A DNA stretch of 64,000 bases from ASV31 sp965229765 (GTDB lineage Bacteria; Pseudomonadota; Alphaproteobacteria; Rhodobacterales; Rhodobacteraceae). The notes beneath the pieces were generated by a model. The model was not told the origin of the DNA and did not search any database. It worked only from the letters and a program-made list of their open reading frames with translations. The translations under genes were made by a program, and so were the position numbers. Positions 40,900 to 49,477 of the stretch are shown here, one piece after another (positions within the stretch are counted from its first letter, which is position 1; each line of letters opens with the position of its first letter). Location: contig CBDDJT010000004.1 in NCBI GenBank assembly GCA_965229765.1, positions 1-64,000 of the forward strand. Reading direction: 5' to 3'.

Positions 40900-42006
40900 C
40901 TACAGGCTTTCGTCCAGCGCGGTGAGGACGGCGTCGCCCATCTGCGTCGTCGTGGCGGGCGTGCCGCCTTCGGCCTGCATCAGGTCGGGGGTGCGGATGC
41001 CCTTGGCCAGCACTGCCTCGACGGCCTTTTCCAGCCGGTCGGCCTCGGCGCCCAGATCGAAGCTGTAGCGCAGCGCCATGGCGAAGGACAGGATGCAGGC
41101 GATCGGGTTGGCCTTGCCCTGTCCCGCGATGTCGGGCGCGCTGCCGTGCACGGGTTCGTACAGCGCCTTGGGGCGGCCGTTGGCCATTGGCGCGCCGAGG
41201 CTGGCCGAGGGCAGCATCCCGAGCGAGCCGGTCAGCATCGCGGCAAGGTCGGACAGCAGATCGCCGAACAGGTTGTCGGTGACGATCACGTCGAACTGCT
41301 TGGGCCAGCGGGTCAGCTGCATGGCGCCCGCGTCGGCGTACATGTGCGACAGTTCCACGTCAGGGTATTCGGCGGCGTGCACCTCTGTCACCACGTCGCG
41401 CCAGAGCACGCCGGATTCCATCACGTTGGCCTTCTCCATCGAGCAGACCTTGTTGTCGCGCTTGCGCGCAAGCTCGAAGGCCGAGCGGGCGACGCGGGCG
41501 ATCTCTGACTCGGTGTAGCGCTGGGTGTTGATGCCCACGCGCTCGTTGCCTTCCTTGAAGATGCCGCGCGGTTCGCCGAAGTAGACGCCAGAGGTCAGTT
41601 CGCGGATGATCATGATGTCCAGACCCGCGACCACGTCCTTTTTCAGCGATGAGAAATCAGCCAGCGCGTCGAAGCACTGGGCCGGGCGCAGGTTGGCGTA
41701 AAGGTCCATCTCCTTGCGCAGGCGCAGGAGGCCGCGTTCGGGCTTCACGCTGAAATCGAGGGTGTCGTACTTGGGGCCGCCGACGGCGCCCAGCAGGACC
41801 GCGTCGACCTCTTGCGCGCGGGCCATCGTGGCGTCGGTCAGGGGCGTGCCGTGGGTGTCGTAAGCGATGCCGCCCACAAGGTCCTCGGACACGTCGAAGG
41901 CGATGCCGCGGCGGTCGCCGAACCAGTCGATGATGCGCGACACCTCGGCCATCACCTCGGGGCCGATGCCGTCGCCGGCGAGAATGAGGAGGGAGCGGTC
42001 GGTCAT
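40900..42006 (-). CDS. leuB: 3-isopropylmalate dehydrogenase
   Basis: 368 aa. LILAGDGIGPEVMAEVSRI at the N-terminus, substrate-binding ERGLLRLRKEMDLYANLRPA, ELTSGVYFGEPRGI, the metal-binding Asp-rich loop VTDNLFGDLLSDLAAMLTGS and EPVHGSAPDIAGQGKANP. It oxidises and decarboxylates 3-isopropylmalate to 2-oxoisocaproate in leucine synthesis. Start 42006 with AGGA 8 nt upstream; the longer frame to 42294 overlaps the LysR gene and has no ribosome site. It is 4 kb from leuCD on the same strand with a few unrelated genes between. Confidence 0.96.
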   Translation of the reverse strand: MTDRSLLILAGDGIGPEVMAEVSRIIDWFGDRRGIAFDVSEDLVGGIAYDTHGTPLTDATMARAQEVDAVLLGAVGGPKYDTLDFSVKPERGLLRLRKEMDLYANLRPAQCFDALADFSSLKKDVVAGLDIMIIRELTSGVYFGEPRGIFKEGNERVGINTQRYTESEIARVARSAFELARKRDNKVCSMEKANVMESGVLWRDVVTEVHAAEYPDVELSHMYADAGAMQLTRWPKQFDVIVTDNLFGDLLSDLAAMLTGSLGMLPSASLGAPMANGRPKALYEPVHGSAPDIAGQGKANPIACILSFAMALRYSFDLGAEADRLEKAVEAVLAKGIRTPDLMQAEGGTPATTTQMGDAVLTALDESL

Positions 42007-42068
42007 GGGTGTCGTCCTGTGCGCGGTTCCGGAATGCGACACGGCCCTAGCCCGCCGGCGCGGGACGG

Positions 42069-42983
42069 TCAAGGAACCTTGGCGGCGTCCGACAGCGCGG
42101 GCGGCAGGTGGCGGGCCAGGTGATCCCAGACGCGGCGCACGCGGGGGGTGCGGCGCATCCGGTCCTGCGCGGCCAGCCAGACCGGCAGCACGGCAACCGG
42201 CATTGGCAGGGAAATTTCCTCGACCTCGGGATCGGCCAGCGCGGTCGGCCGCTGGCAAAAGCCCACGCCGCAGCCCGCGCGCACAAGCTGCCAATAGCTT
42301 GTCTGGTGGTCGCAGCGCACCTTGAACCAGTCACGGTCGACCTGCCAGCCGATCTTGCGCATTTCGCGGATCATCAGGTCCGAGGCGTCGAGGCCGACGA
42401 ACTCCATCCGTGAGAGCGCGTCGAGGTCTTTCGGGCGTCCGACGCGATCCAGATAGGCAGTGGCGGCGAAGAGCCCCAGCGGCACGTCGCACAAGTGGCG
42501 GGTGACGATGTCCAGCTGTTCGGGGCGGTACATGCGCACGGCGATGTCGGCCTCTCGGAACAGGAGGTTGTCGGTGCTGTCGGTGGCGACGAGGTTGATG
42601 GCGATGCGCGGTTCCTCCTGCCGTAGCCGGGCAAGGATCGGCGGCAGGACATGGTGCGCCATGAAGACGCTTGTGGTGAGGCGGACAGAGCCCGCCAACT
42701 GGTCGGATTCACCGGCGGCGGCAAGGGCAAGCTGCCCGGCGGCCGTCTGCATCCCCCGGGCCGGGGCCAGCAGGGCCTGCCCCGCCTCGGTCAGGGCCAT
42801 GCCGCGCGGCTGGCGGCGGAAGAGCGCGGTGCCAAGGCTGTCTTCCATCTCGTGCACCTGTCGGCCCACTGTGGGCTGGCTGCTGCCCAACCTGCGGGCA
42901 GCGGCCGAGAGCGAACCGGTGTCGGCCACGGCGAGGAACACCTGAACGAGGGACCAGTCGAGGGGAGGGTTCAGCTTATCCAT
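42069..42983 (-). CDS. LysR-family transcriptional regulator
   Basis: 304 aa. HTH in DWSLVQVFLAVADTGSLSAA then ARRLGSSQPTVGRQVHEMED, followed by a LysR substrate domain (VRLTTSVFMAHHVLPPILAR, READIAVRMYRPEQLDIVTR). Effector unknown. It is divergent from the epimerase gene across an AT-rich 105-bp gap (TTCATTTCTGGATATCTTAT), the usual position for a regulator and its target, so it likely controls that gene and itself. Confidence 0.9.
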   Translation of the reverse strand: MDKLNPPLDWSLVQVFLAVADTGSLSAAARRLGSSQPTVGRQVHEMEDSLGTALFRRQPRGMALTEAGQALLAPARGMQTAAGQLALAAAGESDQLAGSVRLTTSVFMAHHVLPPILARLRQEEPRIAINLVATDSTDNLLFREADIAVRMYRPEQLDIVTRHLCDVPLGLFAATAYLDRVGRPKDLDALSRMEFVGLDASDLMIREMRKIGWQVDRDWFKVRCDHQTSYWQLVRAGCGVGFCQRPTALADPEVEEISLPMPVAVLPVWLAAQDRMRRTPRVRRVWDHLARHLPPALSDAAKVP

Positions 42984-43088
42984 TCATTTCTGGATATCTT
43001 ATGTTTGAACTTATGCAATTACTAAACGTGTGAGAATGGCAGATAGTTGGCGCAGGCATTCGTACTCGGCCATGAAACGGAGAAAGAG

Positions 43089-43994
43089 ATGACCGGAACA
43101 GTTCTGATCCTTGGCGCCAGCGGACGGTTCGGCGCAAACGCGGCACAGGCCTTTGAGGCCGCCGGGTGGACGGTGCGCCCGTATGTGCGGGGCAGCGGCA
43201 GTCTTGACAGCGCGGCAATGGGCGCGGACGTGATCGTGAACGGCTGGAACCCGCCCTATCCCGACTGGGCCGCGCTGGTGCCCGGCCTGACCGCGCAGGT
43301 GATCGGCGCGGCACGGGCGTCGGGGGCCACGGTGCTGATCCCCGGCAACGTCTATGTCTATGGCGCGGGATCGCCGCCGGTGCTGGGGCCGGACACGCCG
43401 CATGGGGCGAAGAACCCCCTGGGCCGCATACGGCGCGAGATGGAGGCCGCCTATCGCGACGCGGGTGTGCCCACCATCATCCTGCGGGCGGGCGATTTCC
43501 TGGACACCGGGGCGACGGGAAACTGGTTCGACCAGATGATGGTGAAGGGGCTGGACAAGGGCGTGTTCACCTATCCCGGACGGCCCGACGTCGACCACGC
43601 GTGGGCCTATCTGCCGGACATGGCGCGGGCGGCGGTGGCGCTGTGTGACAAGCGGGGCGACCTTGCCCGGTTCGAGGAGGTGCTGTTTCCCGGTTATGCG
43701 CTGTCGGGCGACGAGATGCGCGCGGCGCTGGAACGCTTGACGGGGCGCGCGGTGCGGCTGAAGCGGATGTCGTGGCTGCCGTTGCAGATCGCGCGGCCGG
43801 TCTGGCGGATGGCGCGGGGTCTGGTCGAGATGCGGTACCTGTGGGACATGCCGCACCGGCTGGACGGCGGGCGGTTCGCCGCGCTGGTGCCGGAATTCCG
43901 GGCGACGCCGCTGGACACGGCGCTAGGGCGTGCCGCGGCGCACAAGGTCCAGCCAGATGAGGGCGTTGCGCGGAAGAGGACCGTCGCCGCCTGA
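43089..43994 (+). CDS. NAD-dependent epimerase/reductase family protein
   Basis: 301 aa with the extended SDR nucleotide loop VLILGASGRFGANAAQAF at the N-terminus and the strand PGNVYVYGAGSPP; the middle (RIRREMEAAYRDAGVPTIIL then RAGDFLDTG) resembles atypical SDRs such as YwnB or CC3a-like reductases. The usual YxxxK motif is not obvious, so it may be a binding protein or an atypical reductase. GGAG precedes ATG 43089. Divergent from a LysR regulator. Its 3' end overlaps the opposite-strand EEP gene by 72 bp. Confidence 0.85.
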   Translation: MTGTVLILGASGRFGANAAQAFEAAGWTVRPYVRGSGSLDSAAMGADVIVNGWNPPYPDWAALVPGLTAQVIGAARASGATVLIPGNVYVYGAGSPPVLGPDTPHGAKNPLGRIRREMEAAYRDAGVPTIILRAGDFLDTGATGNWFDQMMVKGLDKGVFTYPGRPDVDHAWAYLPDMARAAVALCDKRGDLARFEEVLFPGYALSGDEMRAALERLTGRAVRLKRMSWLPLQIARPVWRMARGLVEMRYLWDMPHRLDGGRFAALVPEFRATPLDTALGRAAAHKVQPDEGVARKRTVAA

Positions 43995-45008
43995 CGGCGC
44001 CCAGTACAGCCCCGCGCCCGTGACCGACAGGGCGCGGTCCGGCAGGATGTAGCTGCTGCGCAGGTTGCCGGGGCCGTCGTCGTCCCAGTCGGCCGTGTCC
44101 TGCGCCGGATCGCCCCGTTGCGCCGCGTTGACGCCGCCTTGTTGCGCGGCCAGCGCGCGGCCGCGGTCACTGGCGGGTTCGGCGTCTTGCAGCCGGGGGT
44201 GGGTCAGCAGGCGGCGCAAGGCGCCACGCCGCGCGTCGCCATCCATCGGGTCCGCGTTGAGCTTGCCCAGAAGGATCACGGGCGTGTCGGTGGGCGGATC
44301 GGGCAGCATCCCGTCAAGATATGCCAGCCAAAGCGCGGCCTCGTCATGATTGCGGCGGCCATTCCTGTCTTCCGGCCCGTCGAACACGGGCGGCGTGGCG
44401 GCGATCGTCAGAAGCGTCAGGCGGCCCTGCGGCGTGTCGATGGGCAGCGCCCAGTGCGCGACCGAGGAGAGACGTTGCACCGCCAGCGCGGCGCCGGACA
44501 GGATGGGCGCGCCGGTGCCGTCGGTCAGAAGCGCGCCGGGCAGGTCGCGCCAGAGCGTGGCGGACAGGTCTTGCGCGGCGGCGCGGTCGATGGGCCAGCG
44601 CGACAGGACGGCCATGGCCGCCTGCCCGGTGAAGCGGCCCCAGCCCTGCGCATCGTCGGGCGTGCCGTGGCGCCCGTCGCCGTCAAGGTCGGCGCCGCTG
44701 TCGGCGCCTGCGTTCTGCGGCGGGGCATGGGCGTGCGGCATGGGGTGGCCCGCATCGGCCAGCAAGGCCGCCAAGGCCGACAGGGCAAGACCGCCGTGGT
44801 CCCAGTCGATCCCGGTCAGCAGAAGGATGTCGGGCGCGGTGGCGGAGATGCCCGCCACCACGGCGTCGATGTCGGGGGTGCCGCGGGCCAAGTCGCGCAA
44901 CAAGAGCCCCGGGCCCTTTCGGGTGAGTTCCACGTGCCAGGTTGCCACGCGCAGCGGGTCCGCAAGCGCGGCGCCAGGCCAGGCCAGCGCAACGATCAGA
45001 AGGATCAG
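43923..45008 (-). CDS. Exported endonuclease/exonuclease/phosphatase-family protein
   Basis: About 361 aa with a signal-like leader (ILLIVALAWPGAALADPLRV), then EEP-fold strands: LRVATWHVELTRKGPGLLLR, PDILLLTGIDWDHGGLAL, VILLGKLNADPMDG and the acidic tail motif. Some canonical residues are altered (GKLNADP where most have GDFNxxP/D), so nuclease activity is uncertain. The start is not clear: no ATG, GTG or TTG is near the leader, and CTG 45008 overlapping the upstream stop (CTGA) gives the best signal peptide; the only in-frame ATG is 45128, inside the previous gene. Follows the membrane protein gene. Confidence 0.7.
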   Translation of the reverse strand: MILLIVALAWPGAALADPLRVATWHVELTRKGPGLLLRDLARGTPDIDAVVAGISATAPDILLLTGIDWDHGGLALSALAALLADAGHPMPHAHAPPQNAGADSGADLDGDGRHGTPDDAQGWGRFTGQAAMAVLSRWPIDRAAAQDLSATLWRDLPGALLTDGTGAPILSGAALAVQRLSSVAHWALPIDTPQGRLTLLTIAATPPVFDGPEDRNGRRNHDEAALWLAYLDGMLPDPPTDTPVILLGKLNADPMDGDARRGALRRLLTHPRLQDAEPASDRGRALAAQQGGVNAAQRGDPAQDTADWDDDGPGNLRSSYILPDRALSVTGAGLYWAPSGGDGPLPRNALIWLDLVRRGTP

Positions 45009-45841
45009 GCGGGTTGCAGCGCGGGGTCGACCTGCTGCATGGCGCGGCGGCGCTTGACCTCTATCAACAGGGCGATCCGCCCCATGGCGAGGCCGCGCAT
45101 GAACAGGCTTGCCGGCAGAAAGGCCCATGCTGCAACGATCCAGATCATCGTGTGGGGATCGGACAGGTTGACCGTGCCGAAGACCGACGAGGCCGCCTTG
45201 GTGATCGCCGGCACGAAGAATGGCATCAGGAACCCTAACGCCACGTTAACGCGTGCGTCACGCTCCAGCCGCGCGACGATGTCGCCGCCGGACGTGGGAT
45301 CAAACGTGGGCAGGTTGACCCACACGTTGAAGGGCCCGCAGTGCACCGGCCAATTGCGGATCCGGATAGCGTAGAAGAACACCAGAAGCGACAGGAGCGA
45401 CACAAGGTAGGCCAGCGCAGCGGCGACGCGCACCTGCTCTATCACCGCAAGGCTGCTGCCTTCGGGAAGCATCAGCACGACAAGACGCACCGGGCTGTAG
45501 GGAAAGTCGACGATATCCGCCGCCATGGTCCCGACGATTTCCAGAAGCGCGCCGAGCGTTCCGGGTTCGGCGTGATGGCGGCTTATGAGCGTCAGCGCCG
45601 CGACCGTCAGGAACAGCGCGCCAAATCGGATGCGGTTGAACGGCGGTGCATCGCGGAACTCGATCAGGCCGGGATAGGTCGAACCGTATTCGAAGATTAC
45701 GAGAACCGCGGCGAATATGGCGAAGAGCGCCACAATCTGGACCGTGTCGGCGGGAACGCTTGGCAAAGCCATCGAGGGCATTGCAATCAGCAATACCATC
45801 AAACATGCGCGCACAAGAGCGCCTGCCAAGCGCGAAATCAC
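45005..45841 (-). CDS. Membrane protein of unknown function
   Basis: 278 aa with about six hydrophobic helices: an N-terminal LVRACLMVLLIAMPSMAL, TVQIVALFAIFAAVLVIFEY, GALFLTVAALTLISRHH, LVSLLSLLVFFYAIRI, NVALGFLMPFFVPAITKAAS and MIWIVAAWAFLPASLFMRGL. No family recognised. It starts with GTG. Its stop overlaps the possible CTG start of the EEP-family gene, so the two appear to be one unit. The loop GPFNVWVNLPTFDPTSGGD is a distinctive polar segment between helices. Confidence 0.65.
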   Translation of the reverse strand: MISRLAGALVRACLMVLLIAMPSMALPSVPADTVQIVALFAIFAAVLVIFEYGSTYPGLIEFRDAPPFNRIRFGALFLTVAALTLISRHHAEPGTLGALLEIVGTMAADIVDFPYSPVRLVVLMLPEGSSLAVIEQVRVAAALAYLVSLLSLLVFFYAIRIRNWPVHCGPFNVWVNLPTFDPTSGGDIVARLERDARVNVALGFLMPFFVPAITKAASSVFGTVNLSDPHTMIWIVAAWAFLPASLFMRGLAMGRIALLIEVKRRRAMQQVDPALQPA

Positions 45842-46143
45842 TGCTCTACTTCCCCGACCCGGACGGCCACGGTTCTATGCCGTGCCCTTGTTCCAAACCG
45901 TTTCCGCCAAGTATGGCGAACTGCCTCAAACTTGCCATGATCTTGCCCACTTTCACTTTCTCCAGCAAGCGCTTGGGAAAGTTAACAAATGCTTCCGGGC
46001 ATTTTCGTGGAGCAACTGGTGCCGCTTTGCATCAATTTGAAAGCGGAAATGCGCCGTGCCCGTGGCACGGCGCGGGCCGTCCGGTGTCGGATCGGTGTTC
46101 GGCCCGCGGTCGGCCGGGGGTCAGACCGCGGGTCCGCCGCGGG
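45842..46143. other. Intergenic region upstream of the membrane protein gene
   Basis: 302 bp, AT-richer in the middle (TTCACTTTCTCCAGCAAGCG, GTTAACAAATGCTTCC). No gene supported. It contains the minus-strand promoter region and the leuD 3' hairpin described separately. Confidence 0.4.
46051..46073 (-). terminator. Hairpin downstream of leuD
   Basis: GCGCCGTGCC (46051-46060), loop CGT, GGCACGGCGC (46064-46073): a perfect 10-bp stem about 70 bp past the leuD stop. The minus strand continues ATTTCC, only weakly T-rich. Confidence 0.55.
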
Positions 46144-46749
46144 TCAGAGCCAGGGGCGCGCCTCGGTCTGGCGTGCCTCGAACGCGCCGATATCGTCCAC
46201 GCGCTCCATCGTCAGGCCGATGTCGTCGAGGCCGTTCAGCAGGCAGTGCTTCTTGAACGGGTCAATATCAAAGCTGATCACATGCCCCTCCGACGAGGTT
46301 ATCGTCTGGGCTTCGAGATCGACGGAAATCCGGGCGTTGGCGCCCTTCTCGGCATCTTTCATCAGGATGTCGACCTGCTCCTGCGGGAGAGCAATGGGGA
46401 GGATGCCGTTCTTGAAGCAGTTGTTGAAGAAGATGTCGGCAAAGCTGGGCGCGATCACGCAGCGGATGCCGAAATCGAGAAGCGCCCAGGGCGCGTGCTC
46501 GCGGCTGGAGCCGCAGCCAAAGTTCTCGCCGGCCACGAGGAGTTCGGCGTCGCGATAGGCGGGCTGGTTCAGCACGAAATCGGCGATCTCGTTGCCTTCG
46601 CGGTCATAGCGCATCTCGTCGAAGAGGTTGGCGCCAAGGCCCGACCGCTTGATCGTCTTCAGGAATTGCTTGGGGATGATCATGTCGGTGTCGACGTTGA
46701 CCAGCGGCATGGGCGCCGCGACGCCGGTGAGGGTGGTGAACTTGTCCAT
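46144..46749 (-). CDS. leuD: 3-isopropylmalate dehydratase small subunit
   Basis: 201 aa. Swivelling domain of isopropylmalate isomerase: MPLVNVDTDMIIPKQFLKTI, LLVAGENFGCGSSREHAPWA and GIRCVIAPSFADIFFNNCFK, all family signatures. It pairs with LeuC to isomerise 2- to 3-isopropylmalate. It is downstream of leuC on the same strand with 83 bp between. Confidence 0.96.
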   Translation of the reverse strand: MDKFTTLTGVAAPMPLVNVDTDMIIPKQFLKTIKRSGLGANLFDEMRYDREGNEIADFVLNQPAYRDAELLVAGENFGCGSSREHAPWALLDFGIRCVIAPSFADIFFNNCFKNGILPIALPQEQVDILMKDAEKGANARISVDLEAQTITSSEGHVISFDIDPFKKHCLLNGLDDIGLTMERVDDIGAFEARQTEARPWL

Positions 46750-46832
46750 CTGTCTCGTCCTGTCTCGGGGGCGCCCGCCTGCCCTGCCGGGCCGTCAAAC
46801 GAGACGACCCGGCAGGGGTGGCGAGCAGGCCA

Positions 46833-48239
46833 TTACATCAGATCGCGCACATCGGTCAGGCGGCCGGTGACCGCCGCCGCCGCTGCCATCGCGGGCGACA
46901 CGAGATGCGTGCGGCCCTTGTAGCCCTGTCGCCCCTCGAAGTTGCGGTTCGAGGTGGACGCGCAGCGTTCGCCGGGGGCCAGCTGGTCGGGGTTCATGCC
47001 AAGGCACATCGAACAGCCCGCCATGCGCCAGTCGAACCCGGCGTCGATCAGTTTCTGCGCGATGCCTTCCTGTTCGGCCTGAAGCCGCACAAGGCCAGAG
47101 CCCGGCACGATCATGGCGCGGATGCCGTCCTTGACCTTGCGGCCCTCGACGATGCGGGCGACCTCGCGCAGATCCTCGATGCGGCCATTGGTGCAGGAGC
47201 CGATGAAGACGGTGTCGATTTCGATGTCCGACAGCTTTTGTCCGGGGGTCAGGCCCATGTACTCGATCGACCGGCGCGCGGCGCCGACCTTGCCGCCGGT
47301 GAAATCCTCTGGCGAGGGGACCACGGCGGTGATCGGCAGCACGTCCTCTGGGCTGGTGCCCCAGGTGACGACCGGCGCGATGTCGGCGGCGTCGATCTCT
47401 ATCACCTTGTCGTAATGCGCGCCTTCGTCCGAGTGCAGTGTCTTCCAGTAGGCCAGCGCCATTTCCCATTCGCCGCCCTTGGGGGCGTGCGGGCGGCCCA
47501 TGACATACTCATAGGTCTTTTCGTCCGGCGCGATCAGGCCGGCGCGGGCGCCGCCCTCGATGGCCATGTTGCACACCGTCATCCGGCCTTCCATCGACAG
47601 CGCGCGGATCGCGCTGCCGGCGTATTCGATCACGTGGCCGGTGCCGCCGGCGGTGCCGGTGCGACCGATCACCGTCATGGTGATGTCCTTGGCGGTGACA
47701 CCCGGGGGCAGTTCGCCCTCGACCTTCACCAGCATGTTCTTCGATTTCTTCTGGATCAGGGTCTGGGTGGCCAGCACGTGTTCCACCTCGGACGTGCCGA
47801 TGCCGTGGGCCAGCGCGCCGAAGGCGCCGTGCGTCGCGGTATGGCTGTCGCCGCACACGATGGTCATGCCCGGCTGGGTCCAGCCCTGTTCCGGGCCGAT
47901 GATGTGCACGATGCCCTGGCGGACATCGTCGACGTCGTAAAGCTCGATCCCGAAGTCATGGGCGTTGGTGCGCAGAAGCTCGACCTGGATGCGGGACTGT
48001 TCGTCCTTGATGCCCGACAGGCGGTCGGGATCGGTGGGGACGTTGTGGTCCGGCACGGCGATCGTCTTTTCCGGGGCGCGCACGCCGCGGCCGGCCATGC
48101 GCAGGCCCTCGAACGCCTGCGGGCTGGTCACCTCGTGGACGAGGTGGCGGTCGATATACAGAAGGCAGGTGCCGTCCTCGGCCTCGTGCACGAGGTGGGC
48201 ATCCCAGATCTTGTCGTAGAGTGTCTTCGGGGCGGTCAT
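46833..48239 (-). CDS. leuC: 3-isopropylmalate dehydratase large subunit
   Basis: 468 aa aconitase-fold enzyme with a 4Fe-4S cluster. VCGDSHTATHGAFGALAHGI, the cluster Cys in FIGSCTNGRIEDLREVARIV and the CSMCLGMNPD pair are present, plus VPGSGLVRLQAEQEG. Start 48239 (MTAPKTLYDKIWDAHLVHEA); the frame open to 48311 lacks support. It leads leuC-leuD and is divergent from otsB with about 440 bp between, containing one possible short reading frame. Confidence 0.96.
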   Translation of the reverse strand: MTAPKTLYDKIWDAHLVHEAEDGTCLLYIDRHLVHEVTSPQAFEGLRMAGRGVRAPEKTIAVPDHNVPTDPDRLSGIKDEQSRIQVELLRTNAHDFGIELYDVDDVRQGIVHIIGPEQGWTQPGMTIVCGDSHTATHGAFGALAHGIGTSEVEHVLATQTLIQKKSKNMLVKVEGELPPGVTAKDITMTVIGRTGTAGGTGHVIEYAGSAIRALSMEGRMTVCNMAIEGGARAGLIAPDEKTYEYVMGRPHAPKGGEWEMALAYWKTLHSDEGAHYDKVIEIDAADIAPVVTWGTSPEDVLPITAVVPSPEDFTGGKVGAARRSIEYMGLTPGQKLSDIEIDTVFIGSCTNGRIEDLREVARIVEGRKVKDGIRAMIVPGSGLVRLQAEQEGIAQKLIDAGFDWRMAGCSMCLGMNPDQLAPGERCASTSNRNFEGRQGYKGRTHLVSPAMAAAAAVTGRLTDVRDLM

Positions 48240-48681
48240 CGGTCGTCTCCCAATGGCGGCGTTGGTGTTTGGTTCGGTCAAGCGGAGGTGCCGGCAGTCA
48301 TAGCCGGGCAAGCACCGCGCGCGTGGCGCCGAAGAACCGCCAGGGCAGCCGGGCGTGATCGTCGATGTCGAAGACCGGGGTCATGGAAAGGGAGGTATCC
48401 GGTTGTTGCGCCCCGATCAAGATGCGTGCTGCGGGGATGGTGGCGCCCGGAACCGTGCAGGTGTGCCCATTTTCCGGGCATTGGCGCCTCTGCGGTCTTT
48501 CGGCGCGGCCCGGGTCATGGCAGTATCGGGAAAAGTGCCTATCTATTGATCGTATACGACGCCGGGCGGCAGCCGCGGCGCGAAACGACGCCCGCCCATG
48601 CCGCCAAGTGGCCCCGCCATCGCGGGTGCCCCAGGGGCCGCGCCGAAAGGCCGCCGGCCCGCCCGCGAGACGGAGGATGGG
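48240..48681. other. leuC/otsB divergent intergenic region
   Basis: 442 bp. Apart from the possible 28-codon frame listed next, I see only promoter-type sequence: AT-rich GCCTATCTATTGATCGTATA near 48537-48556 facing otsB, and palindromic CG-rich stretches. No recognisable riboswitch. Confidence 0.4.
48298..48384 (-). CDS. Possible short peptide upstream of leuC
   Basis: 28 codons, MTPVFDIDDHARLPWRFFGA then TRAVLARL, ending 58 nt before the leuC ATG. Third positions are nearly all G or C, as in real genes here. It has three Leu codons near the end (CTG, CTT, CTA), weak for an attenuation leader, and no clear ribosome site. Either the tail of a small conserved protein or a leader; unproven. 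Confidence 0.3.
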   Translation of the reverse strand: MTPVFDIDDHARLPWRFFGATRAVLARL

Positions 48682-49473
48682 ATGTACTACGAAATGATCG
48701 GCTTTACCCAGGACCAGGGCAACACGGTGCTGAGCGACGTGCCCGCCTTCGCGCCGGGAGAGACCGCGCTGTTTCTCGATTTCGACGGGGTGCTGGTAGA
48801 GCTTGCCGAAACGCCCGACGGGATCGACGTGCCGCCCAAGCTGGTGACGCTGCTGAATGCGCTGGTCGATGCGACCGATGGCGCGATGGCGCTGGTCACG
48901 GGCCGGGCCATCGCATCGCTGCGCGGGCATCTTCCGGGCTTTCGCGGCGTGGTGGTGGGCAGCCACGGCGGCGAGATCGACCGCGGCGCGGGGATCGAGG
49001 CCACGGTGAACGTCGACGCCGAGACGGTGGGCCATCTGGTCGAGCTGGTAACCGCCTTCGCAAAGTGCGACGCGGCCTATATCGCGGAACCCAAGCCCAC
49101 GGGCGTGGTGCTGCATTTCCGGCGCAACCCCGATCTGCGCGGCTCGGCCTATCATTTCCTGGAGACGATCCTGCACGATATCGCGGGCTTCGAGATCCAC
49201 CATTCCAAGATGGCTTTCGAAATCCGCCCGGCGGGCGTGTCCAAGGACGCCGCTGTGCGGACACTGATGGGCGAGACGCCGTTCGACGGGCGGCGGCCGG
49301 TCTACATCGGCGACGACATCACCGACGAGCCCGCGCTGGCCTATTGCCGAAGCGTCGAGGGCGTGGCGATCAAGGTGGGCGAGGGCCAAACCGAAGGCAA
49401 CTTCCGCCTAGACGGCGTGTCGGACGTGCGCGCCTATCTGGCGTGGAGCCTGAGTGAACCGGCCACGGTGTGA
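48682..49473 (+). CDS. otsB: Trehalose-6-phosphate phosphatase
   Basis: 263-aa HAD-superfamily phosphatase. Motif I is ALFLDFDGVLVELAETPDG; motif II ALVTGRAIASLRGHLPGF; the cap has VVGSHGGEIDRG, then HHSKMAFEIRPAGVSKDAAV, and motif IV is YIGDDITDEPA. It removes the phosphate from trehalose-6-phosphate made by OtsA, which follows immediately (4 nt after). GGAGG precedes ATG 48682. Trehalose is an osmoprotectant, consistent with a marine or salt-exposed lifestyle. Confidence 0.93.
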   Translation: MYYEMIGFTQDQGNTVLSDVPAFAPGETALFLDFDGVLVELAETPDGIDVPPKLVTLLNALVDATDGAMALVTGRAIASLRGHLPGFRGVVVGSHGGEIDRGAGIEATVNVDAETVGHLVELVTAFAKCDAAYIAEPKPTGVVLHFRRNPDLRGSAYHFLETILHDIAGFEIHHSKMAFEIRPAGVSKDAAVRTLMGETPFDGRRPVYIGDDITDEPALAYCRSVEGVAIKVGEGQTEGNFRLDGVSDVRAYLAWSLSEPATV

Positions 49474-49477
49474 TGCC

